64,000 nt of DNA from Chamaea fasciata. Taxonomy: Eukaryota; Chordata; Aves; Passeriformes; Sylviidae. The notes under the pieces are model-generated. The model had not been told where the DNA came from and did no database searches. It saw only the letters and a list, made by a program, of their open reading frames with translations. The DNA lies in the NCBI GenBank assembly GCA_029207755.1, contig JARCOQ010000005.1:56419449-56483448 (forward strand). The letters are read 5' to 3'. Shown here one piece after another: positions 35,901 to 49,630 of the stretch; the first letter of the stretch is position 1, and every line of letters begins with the position of its first letter. Made by a program: the position numbers and the translations under genes.

Positions 35901-38900
35901 ATCTAAGAGCAAAGAGTGAGAAACTCTCTCTGCTCTGAAAGCAACTGTGGTTGTGATAATGAAAATATTATTGGTGGTTAATGTTTCAGACTGTTTAGAG
36001 CAATAAGGAAACTTCAGTTTTGAAGTTCATTTGACTAAATACAATCCTTAAATCAAAAAAATTCTTGGAGTTTTTGGAGAAGTTTGGATTATGAATTTGA
36101 AGTTAAATTTTAGAGATTCAAATTCCTGTGCATTGGGAAGGGTCTGAAACTTGAACTGAACCTTGTAGCTTTGAAGCACCTTACACTTTTTTTTTTTTCC
36201 TGTTCCCCCTCTATTTTTTACTCCCTGTAGTCCATCAGTGATCTCCAAAAGTCTAATCTACTATCCATTGGAGGCAATATAAATTTCTAGTGATGTCAAA
36301 TGCTATTGGTTAATCTTGTTAATGATTGCTGTGGATTTTTTGTATTTTTCCATTGTTTGGGTGTTATGAAAAACCTTTCCTTGTACCCTTGGTGTTTTGT
36401 ATTAAACAGGGGACAGACCAGTTGTGATGGTCTCTGTTGCATACATAGACTTTGTAAGCCTTAATATTGTTACAAGGAATAGGATTTTTATATTTTTAGC
36501 TTGAGGCGTTTAAAATTCTTGAACTTTAAAAAAAATGCTGATCTCTCTATCAGTCTGATAGGTTATAACTGAGATATCTGGATAGCCACGTACTGAACTT
36601 GTAATGTCACAGGGGTTGCCGTTGCCACGCATCTGTTTTTCACTCAAACCTACTAGGACTGGGGAATCTCTGGTGTGCATACTAATGAGTGATTTGCATG
36701 CCAAATCTCTTTTGGGCATGGCAGGGCTGGACATGCAGGGAAAGAGGAAAAAATGGAGCAAGGCTGGATTTTGGCATTCTTTGTCAATTGTGCCACTCGG
36801 GCTTTGTCGCTGCTTCTTTCATGGCTGAACACGCCGAAACAACACCAATGAGTGGCTCTTCTTGGTCCCACTCTCTTCTCTGGCAGAAATGAGGGCCTGT
36901 GTGCAGGCCAGCAGAGCTCCCCTCCCAAACAGGGAATTTATTCCTGGACTAGAGGTTCTCCACATGTACTTTGTTCATGCTGGGGACTGGCCCTGAGGAA
37001 GGAGACAAAGAGACTGGTAGCAATGGCTTTAGCAAACATTAAAGCAACATCAGCAAACCTGGTGGGTTGGGAGAGCTCTGCAAAGCTTGACAACTTAATA
37101 AATATGAGCTGGTTCTTTTCACAGGCCTGGATCTTGTGAACTGTCCCACCTGCCTTTGCTCAGTTTCCATAGGCTGAGCTGATGTGATTTCAAACCTGTT
37201 CCTCTGCATAGGTTACTGTACTGTCCTTTCCTTCCACTCCTCTGGCACGTAATCACTTCCAAGAGTCCTAGGTCTTCAGGGCCAGTTCTGGTCCTCACGA
37301 AATATACCATGTACATCCATCCTTTCCCAAGTCTTCAGGTTCATGATTGCTCCAGCTGATGGCTTATTGCCCTGGGACATTTGAAATACTTAATGCACTG
37401 TCTGAGGGATTCCAAGTCAGTTATCCTTCAGCTCACACTTCAGCAGACATGTGAAAAAAAATCAATTAAGTACTAAAAACATTTCTCTGCTTCAGCTTTT
37501 TTGTTCTGTTGGCATGGTCCTTGTGTTTGGGGTTCTCCTGTAAGACCAGGATCCTTCCTGTTTTTCTGTACATGACCTCTCCTCTCTAGTGGAGTATCTG
37601 TGGCATCTTCTAAAAGGGTGATGAGTAAAATTTGCCTTTAAAACTTGCTGTCCTACTTGACAGTAACATCTTGGCCAGCATGGTTGACTGATCGCACTGC
37701 CTCACCAGCCTCTGTTTAATTACCAGCTTATCAAAGTGGATGTTTTTTCCTGATCTGAGTGTCATTTTGGCTTAAATTGTTTCTTCTAGCAGAAAATTAT
37801 CAAGGTTTATTGGTTCTTTTTTTCAGTCCAGTTCTGCCAGCCTTACAATTTTATCTATAGACAGACATTGAAGAAGAAAAGAGGGAAGCAAGCTTCTTGC
37901 ACAAAAGCTGTTTGGAGTTTGAAAGTAAGTCTCCAAATCAAGCAGAGTTCTGACATAGAGGAAGCAGATATCACTGCTGCTTTTTTAATAAGATAAAAAA
38001 ATCAATTCAGAATGGCCACCACAGTCAGAATTAGTCTGGAGGCCTAGGGGAAGTTGCTGTGTGAGATATTTTTTTCTTTTTTACGGTCAACTACAATGTG
38101 GGTTATGTTAGGATAGTGACAGATCAGTGTGCCTTCCAGCATTATTCTCCTGTCCTATTTTATTGGAATTTTAGTCAGTGCTAGCTAATGAAATTAAGCT
38201 CTGGCCCTCTTTGCAGCAGTCCAACTGAGCATGCAGTGGTTAATGTGATGGGATGTAACAGGAGAAATAAATTCCCTAATTTTTGCCGATGGCTGCCAGA
38301 GTGCCCCAAGCACCTTGAACCCAGTGTGTGGCTGGGTGCTCTCATTTCTTCAGGGACAGCTGTCTTCATTCATTGGCTGCTTTGTATCTGATGAAAGAAA
38401 GAGGTTCTCAAAGAATGCACCTCAAATAGGCCATGAGATTTGAGGCAATATTTTTGCTTCAGGGCCTTCTTTGGGCCATGAGGAGTCAAAAAATAACAGT
38501 GAGCAGGGTTAGTAGAACAGCTAACCTTTGTTCTACATTTTTAGGAGCAAAAAGAAGGTCATTGCCCTTAACCTTATCTCCCATTCCGAGCCAGGATTTT
38601 CTGTTAACTCTTAGCATTTTCACTGTGTATTTGCCATAGCATTATCTTTCTCACGCTGCTTTTTTCTCAGAGACAGTGAAATAAAAGAGAAAAAAGATGT
38701 TTTAATTTCTAGCCAGAGGGGAAAGTGTTATCTCTACGATGAGTGTGGAGAATATAAAAATGTGAAATGAGCTAGCTTTGTAGGGCTGCCAGCTGCATAC
38801 AAATTACTCTTTTGGTTCTGATGCTCTCTGACACGTGAAGAACTTTACCCTAGAACTGTGTCCATCCATCTTAATGCTAAGTCAGCAGGACCTGATGTTA

Positions 38901-41900
38901 CAGAGAAGCATTTTCTGCTCCTCCTTGGACTGCAACTGTGGAAGGAACAAGCAGATAATCTCTCTTGCTGGTACCCTGATTTCCATAATTTCTTCCCCTG
39001 TTGTGTGGTGGCTTTTAGTATAGGCTTTACATTCCCAGACACTGAGTCCCGTGCTTTACTTCTGAATGAGGACAGCAGAGACAACAGAAATGCGTTTCTC
39101 TCCCACCAGAGCACCTGCATCCCTACCTAGAAGATAAAATGTGAGGAAGAAGTTAGTAGCTTGGTATTCAGACCTGGTTTTGTTTTTGTGTGGTAGTGTT
39201 GGTGTCACATGAGTGCACTGTTTTCTGTTTATGTATTGTATTATTTATTTTCTATGACATTTCAGTCTGTTGTGAAACTGCTAACTCCTTTTTCACAGTT
39301 GACCAAAAGGACTTTCACAGCTGACCCTTAAAGAGAACAACTTTCATTTTATGTTGAGATGATCTGGATTCTTGCTGGTGACCCCAAATTAAAGGCCTAC
39401 TGTCCTATTGCCACTGACCTGACCCATGCAGCTGCTCATTCTGATGTCACCTTCATGGCTACATAAGGGTCCTCTGGGTGGAAGGTGATGCTGTGGATGC
39501 AGAAACAGTTAGAGGGAAAACACTGAAGGGGTGCTCATCTTCTGCGGTGCATAACATAGAAAAAAGGCAAGTCAAAGAACACTGTAGAGACTATAAACTG
39601 CAAAACTGGGAATGAACAGGAAAGCCTGAAAATGGGCTTCAGGTAGTCCAGATCTTTCTGGGACTTCGATTTTGTTATGGACTTTTCTCTAGTGCATTGT
39701 AAGAATAAGCATTAATATCAGGACAACTGCAAGTATAAAGGGCTCGATATCCACGAAGGATGTGTATTTAGAGTTCTGGGGACTGAATTTTTTCCTCTCT
39801 ACCTCATAGCATGCCTTCATACCTATTAAGCTCAGGGTAGTGTGTGTATAAAATGCCCTTAATCAGCATCCCCTATTTCTCCACTGCAGGTATTTTACAC
39901 CTGCTTTTGATACTCACAGTGTGGGAGTGCCAATCACGATACAAGGCAATCAAGCTCTGTACAGCTTGAGAATTACTTTGGTAATTCACAGTTTATTTCA
40001 GTTGCGTTCATGGAAGGGTACTGGTTTTTACTTAACACCTTAAGATCCTCTAATCAGAATGTGCAACTTCCTGGATGAATTGCCTGACTTCAACCTCCAG
40101 ATGCTGTGAGCTCACAGCCTTCTTTGGGGTTGTCTTTCAGTGAGAAAATGCCACAAAGTCTGTCTTCCTCTGTGAGAAATGAAGGACTAAATTCCCCACA
40201 TGCTGTTATTCTTATCAGCCCCTAACATGCTGCATAGGACTACAGCAGTTCAGTGGCACTTTGTACTGAGGAATAAAAACATTATCAAGTCAATTCTGAT
40301 TTTTCAGAAATGGTTGCATGCATGAAGAGAGCTTTGCTCCACATGAAGGAAAGGGATACACTTTGAACTCTCTACACCTTTGCTTGTGGAGTACTCATTC
40401 CCTCACACGTCTGTTCCTCTGTGCTTCTGTGCACACCTTTAAGCAGCTGTTGTGCTGAGCTCCATGGAAAGAGGGTATTTGCTGGTGTGTCTGCAGCAGC
40501 CCAGAAGGTGCTGAGCACTGTGTGCAGCTGGCAGAAAGGAAGCAGTTAATTAGCCTTTTTATGTCAATATGTTTCTATTATAGTCATGGGTCCATGTTGA
40601 TACCTCAGGTGAATAATTTACATGGATTTTCTCATGTGCATTGAGCTTTAAACAATGTCCCAGGTAGCCCAGTGAAAAAGGTTCTTGATGGCTTTTATAC
40701 AAAAGATTGGAAATTTAGCCCCTGTTGGGACTGTGCTTTCAGGCACAGTACAGAAATATTAATACCTCTCTTTTTTTCCCTGTTCATAAACAAATTCTTA
40801 TCACTGTTTTTACCACCTAAACAAAAGAAATGGTCCAAAGCATTTAAGACATACAAAGCCAAGATGTGATATTTATAAAAAGAGCCAAGGCAGATAAAGA
40901 ATGATTTATGATACTCATAGAGCACCTTTCAGCCATCTAGGTCACACGACATTTACAAACTGATTGCATACACTCTGAGTGTCTGTGTGTGTTGTGAGAT
41001 AAATTAACTAAGTGTAACTTTTTCCAGAAGTAAGTAAAAGTAACGTACATTACTACAACAATAGCTTAACAAATCTGCGCGTTAATTTCAAAGAGACAGA
41101 GAACAACTGAACAGCAGGCAAGATAAATGTACTGTAGCTGGTCTTGAAGCACCACTAAAACCTTTGCTTTCATGAGCAGTGATGTGTTATGTCAGTAATG
41201 ATGAATGTCTGGCACTTCGGGTGTACCTTGTCCTGACTTTGGCACCTGGAAATCAGGGGAGGTACACCAGTTTTTGCTGACCCAAGCATCTGGCCAATTC
41301 TGCATTAAGTTTATTCAGACTAAATGGATTCCTGAAAAACACAACCTATGACTGTTTTGGCAGGAGTAGGAGAGTTTCATTGGAGAGGATTCCTTTGCTG
41401 TCCTTTCTCTTCTCTGTTCATAAGATAACTTTCCTAGAAATGAACCACAGTACTTTAACTCTTTCCTGTGGTGTCTTGTCTCCTGATCTTAGTGTCAAGA
41501 TGCGATCCCAACTTAGAGTCAGCAGTTTCTGTTGTAAGGATCCTTGTCATTGAATGTTTTCACTTGAAACATGGTATGCCTCTTTTACCAGGGACCTTCC
41601 ACTCTGAATGGCGTGGTTAGAAATCCAAACATGATGGATGGACCTGCCATCACTTCATCATGTTTCAATTTTCTTCTGGCACTGGAGAAGTGCCAGCCTC
41701 TGCTCCAAGCACTCTTCATTCACCATGAATCAAGGATCATATATCACTGTCTGTGATAACAGCTCCTGCTGCTTTGACCCCTTGCCCTCTGCAGATCCTC
41801 CAGTTTCTCCACTCTCTGAACTTCCCCAGAGCATGATTTGCCTTTGGAAAGGGGTCTTCAAATTGTCCTTTTTGCTTTGTCTTCCATATGTTGCTGCTTT

Positions 41901-43292
41901 CCAGAGCCAGGACCCTTTAGGGGTACAGAAGGCTGTAGGAGCTTTGACTTTTCTGTGCCACGGGCAGTGTGTATGGGCTGCACTCTGTCTCTGTGCCTCC
42001 TCCTTTGGGTGAGATGACAGTACAGGTACCTCTTGTCTGCCTGAAACTGGAAGGATTAATGCCTTCGGCACTTGCAAGACCTTTGTTCAGTTTCTCCTGT
42101 AAGCCAGACAGGAGGCTTTCACGTGCACCTTCACTGTTGCTGGCTAGCAACGCCTGCAATGCCTAGTATGCTACGGCACATCCATTCCATAAGCTGAGTG
42201 ATTGGGACAGAGCAAGGCTGGATAGTTTTTCTAAGTTCAATGGCAAGTAATTGCATAAAAAAGAGGAGGACCTGAGAATCTAGACTCTGTTCCTGTAATA
42301 GCTGGACTGACTCATATTTGCAGTAATGTGAGGTAGTTTAGGAAGCACCAGTGTTTGATGATTGCTTTCTGGTCAAATCTAGCTAAAGAACTCGGTTTAC
42401 CAGAGGACCTACTATAAAAAGCAGTGAAACGTGGGTTGAGCATCATTCATAGACCTAACTGTGGCTTCATTCAAATCCTTGGTGTTTGTAGCAAACGATG
42501 CAAATGCATCTATTTCTGTGCAGCAACTGAATGTCGCTAGAAATCAAAAGATGCAGAAGACAAGAAGAGGCTTCTAAGGATCCTGTGATTGGTAATACTG
42601 ATATAGTCCAGAGAAACAGCTGATACATCTGCTTTTTTGTAAGGTTTTTGAAAGAACTGTCTGTCTTTTGTCTTGAGATATAATCCTGAAAGAATTCAAG
42701 GTGACAGATGATCAGTTGAGCTATTGATCTGTTGATTGATCAGGCACATGAATGCTTATATGTCCTCATAGATCAAGTGTGTGAACTTTTGCTAAGGCAT
42801 TAAGAGTGAAATAATGTTAATAATAATCTTTTCCATTCCACAGGCAGTGCATGTACATGCATATGTATCTGGTGTATTGCAGCAGGTGAAAGCGCAACTC
42901 GCAATTCCATAGAGAGACAGGCACTAACAGGGATGTGGTTTGTGTTCAGCTCTAAGTGTGGGCAGACCTGCACTTCTAACAAATATGTGAGTGATGGCTC
43001 TGGTGTGCAGAAGTTGCATCCTGTGAGCCTCCTGCTGCTACTCAGTGGTGTAATTGTGTAGGTGTGGCGCTGTTATCTTGGAGATTACAGTGAGGTCCCT
43101 TGAGTAGCTGCTGTCAGTACTGTGGAAAAAAAAAACTTCAGTGGAGGACAGAAATTGAAATGGACTCAAACTTAATGAGGAGTCTCTGATGTGTACAATG
43201 ACCTGACATAACTATTAACAGGTAAGCAGGTTTATTTTACATGCATTGAAGCTTATTCTAATTATGTGGCTGGATAACTAAACACCACTAAT
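32981..43292. other. Noncoding stretch, no gene recognised
   Basis: About 10 kb without a recognisable gene or interspersed repeat. It contains a TATAAAAA box-like string at 34,320-34,327 in slightly CpG-richer DNA. It also contains a splice-flanked open segment at 37,827-37,924, discussed as a finding. The 156-codon frame at 34,941-35,411 and the 124-codon frame at 41,638-42,012 resemble no family. A degraded MIR-like string near 40,915-41,000 is too weak to call. Confidence 0.6.
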
Positions 43293-43883
43293 TGTCACTG
43301 TGCAGCTTTTGGCTGGGGTAGAGTTAATTTTCTTCACAGTGGTTGCTATGGGGCTGTGTTTTGGATTTGTGCTGTAAGATTGATAATATAGAGATTTTTG
43401 GGGTATTGCTGAGTAGTGCTTACCCAGAGCCTAGGCCTTTTCTGCTTTTCATAGGGTCACACTGGTGAGGAAGTTGGAGGCTGGGAGGTGACACAGCTGG
43501 AACAGGTGACCCAAACAGACCAAAGGGATATTCCATACTGTATGGCATCATGCTCAATGTATAAAGTGGAAGGAAGAAGGAGGAAGGGGGGATGTTGCGA
43601 GTGATGGTATTTGTTTTCCCAAGTCACTGTTACATGTGATGGAGCCCTGCTCTCCTGGGGATGGCTGAACTCCTGCCTGCCCATGGGAAGCAAAGCAAGG
43701 AACTAATTACTTGTTTTGCTTTGCTTGTGTGTGTGGCTTTTGCTTTCCCTATTAAAATGTTTTTATCTCAACCCATGTGTTTTCCAGCTTTTACCCTCCT
43801 ATTCTCTTCCCAATCCCACTGGGGGGGGCAGTGAGTGAATTGCTGTGTGGGGCTTGGCTGCTGGCTGGGGTTTAACCATGACA
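43293..43883 (+). mobile_element. Solo LTR of an avian endogenous retrovirus
   Basis: A 591-base block starts TGTCA and ends TGACA, perfect 5-base inverted termini typical of an LTR. Inside are GGCTGGGGTAGAGTTAATTT near the 5' end, a TATAAA box at 43,560-43,565 and an ATTAAA polyadenylation signal at 43,751-43,756. Near the 3' end come ATCTCAACCCATG, a G-rich stretch and a GGGGTTTAACC end. I know this plan from abundant passerine LTRs of the ERVL/ERV3-like class; the subfamily is not certain. No internal gag, pol or env sequence flanks it, so it is the remnant left by LTR-LTR recombination. The flanking 5-mers (CTAAT and TAGGC) do not match, so no target duplication remains. Confidence 0.87.
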
Positions 43884-46800
43884 TAGGCAAATATTGACAT
43901 CATGGATAATGGCACCATTTAAGTCAGATTTGTCTGATGAGATGGGATGTAATCCATACAGCACCAAATGGATATAGGTACCATTCTTTCTGACTTCATT
44001 ATTTTGGTATTTGGTGACCCTAAGATATACTAAATGCATGTGGGTTCGGTTCTCAATCTTGTCTCCTGCCATTAGGGTGAGGACAGTGAAGGGGATGGAT
44101 GGATGGCGAAGGCAAGGATGCCTGTTATGGCAGTGAGTTGTGAGATCATGTGGGATTAACATGTTGGTAGAAGACTTGCTGTATTAGTGGGAGGTCTTTG
44201 ATGTGTTTCCTTCCTTCTGCAAGCCTATGTTCAAAAATCTGGGAATAATGCTATTTATTTTGGTTATAAGGAAGATGATACATACTGGATTCATCTGCTT
44301 GCTGTATGGTTTTATCACTAAGACCAACAGCTTGGGTGGAGGAGGAATGCACCCACACAATCTGTGGAGTTTGAAGAAAAAATTAACCTCTCAGACCCAA
44401 GGGGAAGGACCCTGGGCCATTTCAGAGTAGTTAAAGTAAACAGTGGTGGGATTTCTCTAGTCATGATTGTCTAAAACACATAAGTAAGGCCAAGTTTTAT
44501 AGGGAGAGAATGTCTTATATTAGCTCAACTGGCACAGCGGGAAACAAAACAAAAAGGTTTTCCAAGCCCAGAGCTGGTTTCTCTGTTTCTTCCAACTGTA
44601 TCAATTATCCTAAACAAAAGATATAATCTCTTTATACATAGCCTGCTTCAAGGATGTCCCTGTACATACCTGCAACCTTAGAGGACAGTGAAAACCAGAA
44701 GAACAGAAATACACCATGCCTGGCCCTCCTCCCGGTGTGCAGCAGGTCCTGTCTTCATGCTGTGCGTCGGTCAAAGAGCATCCTGCACCCTGCCATGGGT
44801 CTGGGTTTGTGCCAGATTCTCAGCTGACTACTTTGAAAAGGGAAGCTGGTGGCTTGAGAGGTCACCAGTGTGAGCTGTGATTTCTGTGTTATCTAGCTGT
44901 CTAATGGCTAATGTGAGATTCTTCACTTCCTAAATTGTGTAGCCATCCTCTCTGCTGGGAGCAATCTCTACTACAGTCCCTGTGCCTGTCCACTTAGGAG
45001 AAGTCACAGATGATGGTGACTGTGGTTAGCTGCTCTCCTCTGCACTGGTCTGTGAAGCCCTTCCAGGTGCCATGCCCCTCTTCATGAAATACAACAGCTA
45101 CTGGCAATGGCACTTTTGAGCTCCTGGAGCCAAAAGGTGTCAGGTAAGGTTTATAAAAGAGTTTGCAAATAAGAAGTTGAGTAGGGAAATGCTTCTCCTG
45201 CACTTTTGTCTAGATGTCTCAAATTTCTAAAGGAGCTAATGGGAACAGTCTCTGATAAAGTTAAGGAGTTCTCAAAGGAAACTCTTGACATCTATTTGGG
45301 GAATATCTTTGATACGTCATCTAGAAAGCTCCAGCAGAAACTTTTGGCCTTAGATTTTCCACAGACAGTTTTTGGATCTCCAAATATGTTTTCTTGAATT
45401 GTGTCCTAGAGAAAATCCCACTAAAATACACAGAATTTCATGCTAAAGAGAAGAATGGGTTCTGTCAAAGCAAGAATGGAATTTTCTTACAAACTGAGAA
45501 GTTAAAACAGTCTGATCAGGGAAAAATCATGGAGCAGTATTATACCATAGAGCTGTTCCAGAAAATGATTTTTCTCTGTATTTAAAAGTAATAATGAAAC
45601 AAATGTACTTTGGTATTTAAAATAACCGTAGGAGATTAAAATTGAAGATTAAAATGATAGTTTTCGTTTGTCAGTACTCATTTTTTTACCACTATGGAAG
45701 TTTCCTCTGTTAATGAGGTGTTAGTGGTTTTCATTTCTGCCTATATAGTAATTTTCTGCTCAGTTTCAATTTTAAATTTTATGCCCCAACACAGAGATGC
45801 AATCATCAGAGCAGACTGTTAGTTTATATTTAAAATTCCTCCACTGTTCTGTTCCTTTTTAAAATTAACATATAGCTCTATGGAAAGAATTCTGTTAGGC
45901 TTGAGCGTTGTAAAAATCTTTCAGAAATGAAATTACAGCAGTGTGGCCCCCAGTATCCTATTAATCTGGGAAATAATTCATTTCCTAATAATCTCCAGTA
46001 CTGTCAGCACACAAAACCCAAAAGTTGTGCCCCTACAAATCTAAATGCAAACTGAAGTTTTTCTTTGTATGTTGAAAATTTACAAAGCATCAATTTGAAT
46101 ACATTTAGCAAAACTTTTACTAAAGGCATTAAAAGGTTCTAGACAGTTTTGAGATCCATTCAGAAAATTGCAGGAGTACTTGAGAAGCCACCACTGCTTG
46201 CAGCTAGGTGTCAGAGGGAGCAGACTGCAACCAGGAGCTTAGAAGTGACTAATAGCCTTCAACTTTACTTGACCCCAAATATTTCCAGGCATTGGGAACA
46301 ATACTTTATGGATGAACTCTAGTTTAGACCGTATGTGTATATATTTCAGAATCCATTAATGACTTAAGTACATTTTGCAATATTGCAGTATTGAGTGTAG
46401 TGTAACAGATGTGAGCCGTGAATGCCAAATCTGTCCCAATTTATACTGAAGCAAAGGTTGTTGCTTATTCGTCTCGTCTTGGCAGAAAGTTGTATGTTAG
46501 ACAAATAAGTGATATAATCTGATTATCAGGATTTCACTGGCTTTCAGGAGTGATGAATATATGGAAAAATATCTCGTGTATGAGAATAAATGCAGAATGA
46601 AAACCTAGTTCCTTTCTATTGGAATAAATTAAAAATAGCTGCATGGATATCACAGGAATCTCATGCTTATTATGTTAATGCAAGACAAAGATAAAACTCA
46701 TTGTTTCAAACACAAAAACATACATTTAGCAAATACAATGTACTAAAGAGGGTTTCAAAGAAAGAAGGAACATTTTCCTACTGCAAGAAGGACAATTCTG

Positions 46801-49259
46801 GTTCTACCATACAGGCTTCTATGAGATTTTTCAGGGTGTGTGTCTTGCTCTGAGGCATTGCACATTTAACAGCAGGGGGCCAAAATGGCATAGCTGGGTT
46901 GATCTACACTTAATTCTAGAATATCCATTAACTGTCTACTCTACAAAAAATCTCCAGAATTAACGTGGTTTACATGTACAGGTGAGGATAAGAGGTCGAG
47001 AGGTGTTAAATGGACTGTGTACATTTGTGACAAGATATAGACATTGATAATTTGAGAGCATCAAGACTGAAAGATTTACAAACAGAAGGTGTGAACAGTA
47101 GGGTATATGGCTGTAGATGTTGAAAGCTGCTTGAGAAGCTGCCCCAGGAAAGTGCTAAAAAGACGTACCATTTTATCCCCTTGTAGAAGAGGTGCCAAAA
47201 TGGCATATCTGATGCATACAATTTTGGGTAGAGATGGGTAGAAAAATTACCTATCAAGAAGTTTTTTGATACGAAATTTAATTTCGGCCTAAATTATGCT
47301 TGTTGTTTTCAGCATTTTCTTACAGGAGTATATCTCTGTTTACAAATCATTAGCCAGAACCTAGAACATGTAGACAAGCATTTGATCCAAACTTACATTT
47401 TTAAAGTTTCTCTTAGAAGTTTGCATTACTCATAGAGGTTTTTGATGAGAATAATCTAAATTTCTCTAGTTAGATGTGTCCGTAGGAAAGAAACCCAAGC
47501 AAACCGTGTTTCAGCCTCCTGAAACGCTGAAGAGTTTGGAGGCTAAAGTCAGTGAGGAGCTTTGCCTTGACCAACGTGTCTATGGGTACCATGGTTTTGG
47601 GAGCTTCTAAAGTCTTGTATGGAGGAGCTGCTCAGGCTGTGTCAGTAGACTGTGTGCATGTGCTGCTGAGCTCTGAAAAAAATCAGTGTCTTCTCAAACT
47701 GCCATTTCAAACCTACCTCACTGACATGCCATCCAGTCTCTGGGAAAATGTGCATAAATATTCCCACTTGGACTTCATCGTGGTAACCAAGATACTGAAA
47801 GACACCAGGAGAAGATGCTATGGTCTTTTTCCCCTTTGCTGTCTTTCTTTTTGTTTTTTTTTTCACAGAACAGAATTGGTAGGACTAACCAACAGTGTCA
47901 GGCCAGGATAGGGGGATTTTATATGGTTGCTATCAAGTGGCTTAGTTTGAGAGCCTCCCGACTCAGCACATTTTCAAATTTAAAAGTCTGGAATCAGACC
48001 CAGCTAAGAGTCGTTTTTGAAGCTCAAGGTACAGAGGCTTTTAATACTGTTAAATATTCTCTTTTTGATCCTTAGAGCTTGCAAGGATATAGCTGGGCAT
48101 ACGGAGCTCGTGCTACCCTCATCCTCCCACAGGTTTTCAGGATCAAGACTGCTTGGGAGGCAGAGGAGGGCTGGTTGGAGCCCTCGTCTCCCAAGGTCTT
48201 GGGATTGAACTTCAGCCCAAGGGAATGTTCTCTGTAGGTTGTCTCGATTAGTGTGTCTGAGCATTATTCTTTGAGGTTTTGCAAAACTTTGTTTTTGCAG
48301 TGCCATTTCTCTGTTGAGTGTGCACCTGGGAACAGCAGAGAGGACAAGACACACTGCAGGTAAAATCGTAACCCACCTCTGTGTGCTGTGGTTTGAATTT
48401 AGCTACATTTGTGTATTTTTTGGTGGTATATGAAGTGTGTTTTCTGCAAGCACACTTCTCTGACAGCATGGGTTCTGCGGACCTGGGCAGGAACTCAGAG
48501 CTTCATGCCTGGTTTGACGTGTTTGCAGTTTTTGCCAGCAGTCTGTGGTGAACTATGACAGTGCTGTGAATAAACCCAGCACACAGAGGGCCTGTCTACT
48601 CCTATATCCATCACTTTCTGCCTTCCAATATGCTGATGTCTGCCTGGCATCATACCTAGGTGAAGGGAGTCCTCCCATAACCTGTGGCATTCAGGGACTG
48701 TAGCAGATTAAGAAAGTCCAGATGTAGAACTCCTTGCTGGTGTTAACCTACTGCTTCAGACAAGCAGGCTGGTATGGTTTCAGGCAACTCCAACCTGCTT
48801 CGAGTAATAAATCATGGCTAATGATAGGCAAATATAATAAGGATTGTTAGGCCTTGATCCCCCTAAGTTTTTACATGCTTATAGACATCCAGGCCCATTC
48901 CCATCAGTTTTCTCAGCAGAACTGTTAAGGAGTAACCAAGGCTGACAAGGAATTAGCCTTCTGTTAGAAGTTAGCCATGCTGCCCAAGGGCACAGACACA
49001 AGCCATGTTGGTGAAGCCTTCCCAGACTGCCTCTGGTTTGAGGATGAAGGAAGTAATCCTGCCAACTGCTGAACATCTTTCAGGAAAGCTCAGCTCTCAT
49101 CTTCTGTTCATGGCTCTGAGGGGGCTCAAGTGTTTTCAGGAGACACTCAGCAGCTTGTAGAATGAGGCACAGAAGGCTGTCTGTCAATCTGGTTCTGTCC
49201 TCAAGCAACAAAATAGTTTAAAAACAATAGACTGCATCTGATTTTTCTTGTTTCCATTT
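43884..49259. other. Noncoding stretch, no gene recognised
   Basis: No recognisable gene. The region 45,600-46,800 is strongly AT-rich. The two consecutive 63-codon frames at 45,206-45,585 and the 119-codon frame at 47,552-47,911 resemble no family. A possible degraded MIR-like string near 46,975-47,030 is too weak to call. Confidence 0.62.
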
Positions 49260-49630
49260 GTAGATATAAATATATGTATGTTCAAATGATTTTATGAGTC
49301 TGATTGTGAGTGGCGGATGAGAAACATTCAAATGCCTGGATTTTAATACTGTTACTTCATCAGGAGAGGGAAAAAAGTAATGAAGCCTGTTAAAAGGGAA
49401 TATCTTGGCTGCTTATTTTGCTTCATAAATATTCATGAACACCCCCTCTCCTTTCTTTGCCCTTTGACTGCTTCTATTAACTGGGAGCCATTAGCTGTGG
49501 ATGAGGCTTGAACCTCATAAAACATTTTGTGGTCATCAGACGCATTATTGGAAGAATTTGCAGACACAGATACTCTTGACATTCACATCTGTTCCATCTA
49601 ATTATTCCTAAATTGAAATTGTAAGCCTGT
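49260..49630. promoter_or_regulatory. Candidate conserved noncoding element
   Basis: AT-rich sequence dense in homeodomain-type TAAT/ATTA words. It has an 18-base imperfect palindrome (16 of 18 positions symmetric) at 49,422-49,439, reading TTCATAAATATTCATGAA, reminiscent of a paired POU-factor site. It contains no repeat signature and no long frame. This texture is typical of developmental enhancers, but the call is an inference from appearance only. Confidence 0.22.

Noticed and set aside
40915..41000. Possible MIR-like fragment on the minus strand
   Set aside because: One good block (GAGCACCTTTCAGCCATC) but the expected following blocks are not in order.
46868..46882. CAGCAGGGGGC string resembling a CTCF core
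   Set aside because: Only about 11 of 15 positions fit and the 3' part of the motif is lost.
46975..47030. Possible MIR-like fragment on the minus strand
   Set aside because: Only the 'acaggtgaggataagagg' and 'gaggtgttaaatg' words fit, with too little else.
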